Assembly: GCA_965215115.1 (NCBI GenBank) | Contig: OZ244050.1 | Span: forward strand, 2,976,001 to 3,040,000 | Length of the DNA stretch: 64,000 bases | Reading direction: 5' to 3' | From: CALDTK01 sp965215115 | Lineage (GTDB): Bacteria > Bacteroidota > Bacteroidia > Chitinophagales > Saprospiraceae | Shown: positions 63,618-64,000 of the stretch, piece by piece | Layout of the letters: the number at the start of each line of letters is the position of its first letter | Numbering within the stretch: the first letter of the stretch is position 1 | Position numbers and translations under genes: made by a program | The notes under the pieces: generated by a model | Seen by the model: the letters and a program-made list of their open reading frames with translations, nothing else | The model's database searches: none | What the model was told of the DNA's origin: nothing

Positions 63618-64000
63618 TTAGTTCTCGAACGTAAAGCTCACCTCGATCTTCGTGTCGAGCAACTTCGACACCGGGCAGTTCTTCTCGGCGTGGCGGAGCT
63701 TCTCCTCGAAGTCCTTTTCGGAGATGTCCGGGACCTTGGCCGTCACCCTGATCCTGGACTGCGTGATGGTGCCGGAGTCGAGGCTTATGGTGCAGACGCT
63801 GGTGAGTTCGGTGGCCTCGTAGCCGGCCTCCGTGAGGTTGGCCGTGAGCTGCATCGTGAAGCAGCCGGCGTGCGCGGCGGCGATGAGCTCCTCGGGGTTG
63901 GTCCCGCGACCGTTCTCGAAGCGGGTCTTGAACGAGTACTGGGCCTCGTCGAGGATGCCGGATTTGGTGGTGAGGTGGCCTTTGCCTTCTTTGATGGTGC
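63618..64000 (-). CDS. OsmC-family protein, 5' end outside the window
   Basis: About 127 residues are visible, reading from the window edge KEGKGHLTTKSGILDEAQYSFKTRF, then GTNPEELIAAAHAGCFTMQL with one conserved redox Cys, and NCPVSKLLDTKIEVSFTFEN with the second. OsmC/Ohr proteins reduce organic hydroperoxides with the Cys pair. The N-terminal start lies beyond base 64000. Confidence 0.85.
   Translation of the reverse strand, partial: TIKEGKGHLTTKSGILDEAQYSFKTRFENGRGTNPEELIAAAHAGCFTMQLTANLTEAGYEATELTSVCTISLDSGTITQSRIRVTAKVPDISEKDFEEKLRHAEKNCPVSKLLDTKIEVSFTFEN

Overview
This window is a chromosomal piece of a high-GC member of the Bacteroidota. The evidence is a C-terminal type IX secretion sorting domain on a giant HYR/GEVED surface protein, several promoters of the Bacteroidota TAnnTTTG type, DUF6090, DUF1361 and DUF5715 proteins, and a TonB receptor with a carboxypeptidase-like N-domain. 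A Saprospirales/Lewinella-like or related lineage is my best guess, but I cannot place it from sequence alone.

Layout. 0-8.6 kb: 3' end of htpG, a TacA/TacT-like toxin-antitoxin pair in an AT-richer patch, a class IV aminotransferase, small membrane proteins, a K+ channel, and an AT-richer stretch of secreted hypothetical proteins. 8.6-13.6 kb: a leucine operon on the minus strand in the order leuA-leuC-leuD-leuB, with long self-complementary repeat spacers. 13.8-20.5 kb: a TonB receptor divergent from a DtxR-type metalloregulator with a DtxR-like box between them, then envelope and hydrolase genes. 20.5-26.6 kb: a crotonase and a 1724-residue secreted repeat protein. 27-46 kb: mostly housekeeping and envelope genes (YebC, M50 protease, gamma carbonic anhydrase-like, Omp85-like, Bax-inhibitor-like, an HTH_34 regulator with two shared operators, aminotransferase, SDR, DUF2254, ATP-dependent DNA ligase, two overlapping histidine kinases). 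46-51.4 kb: an exported HIRAN protein, a MetZ/MetB-like enzyme, CutC, glycosylasparaginase and a desaturase. 51.4-58.5 kb: an accessory patch with a HEPN/MNT module, two intact HNH nuclease genes, two decayed HNH copies, decayed toxin-antitoxin relics, and GH26. 58.6-63.4 kb: dnaE carrying a 420-residue LAGLIDADG intein. The window ends inside an OsmC-like gene.

The most unusual signal is a dispersed 15-base element on both strands, inside and between genes: GTTTT followed by a 3-bp hairpin with a 4-base loop, usually of GNRA type. I find about 46 copies with a fully paired stem and about 16 weaker ones, roughly one per kilobase. The stem sequence varies with compensation (GGC/GCC, GCC/GGC, CGC/GCG, GAC/GTC, TGC/GCA) while the GTTTT arm is constant and the loop stays mostly GNRA (GAAA, GCAA, GTAA, GGAA, GAGA). 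This points to recognition of a folded single strand (RNA or ssDNA) rather than a plain sequence word. Both intact HNH genes carry a copy 12-13 bases upstream of their start codon. A second unusual class is intergenic low-complexity repeats, most with tandem units followed by their own inverted complement.
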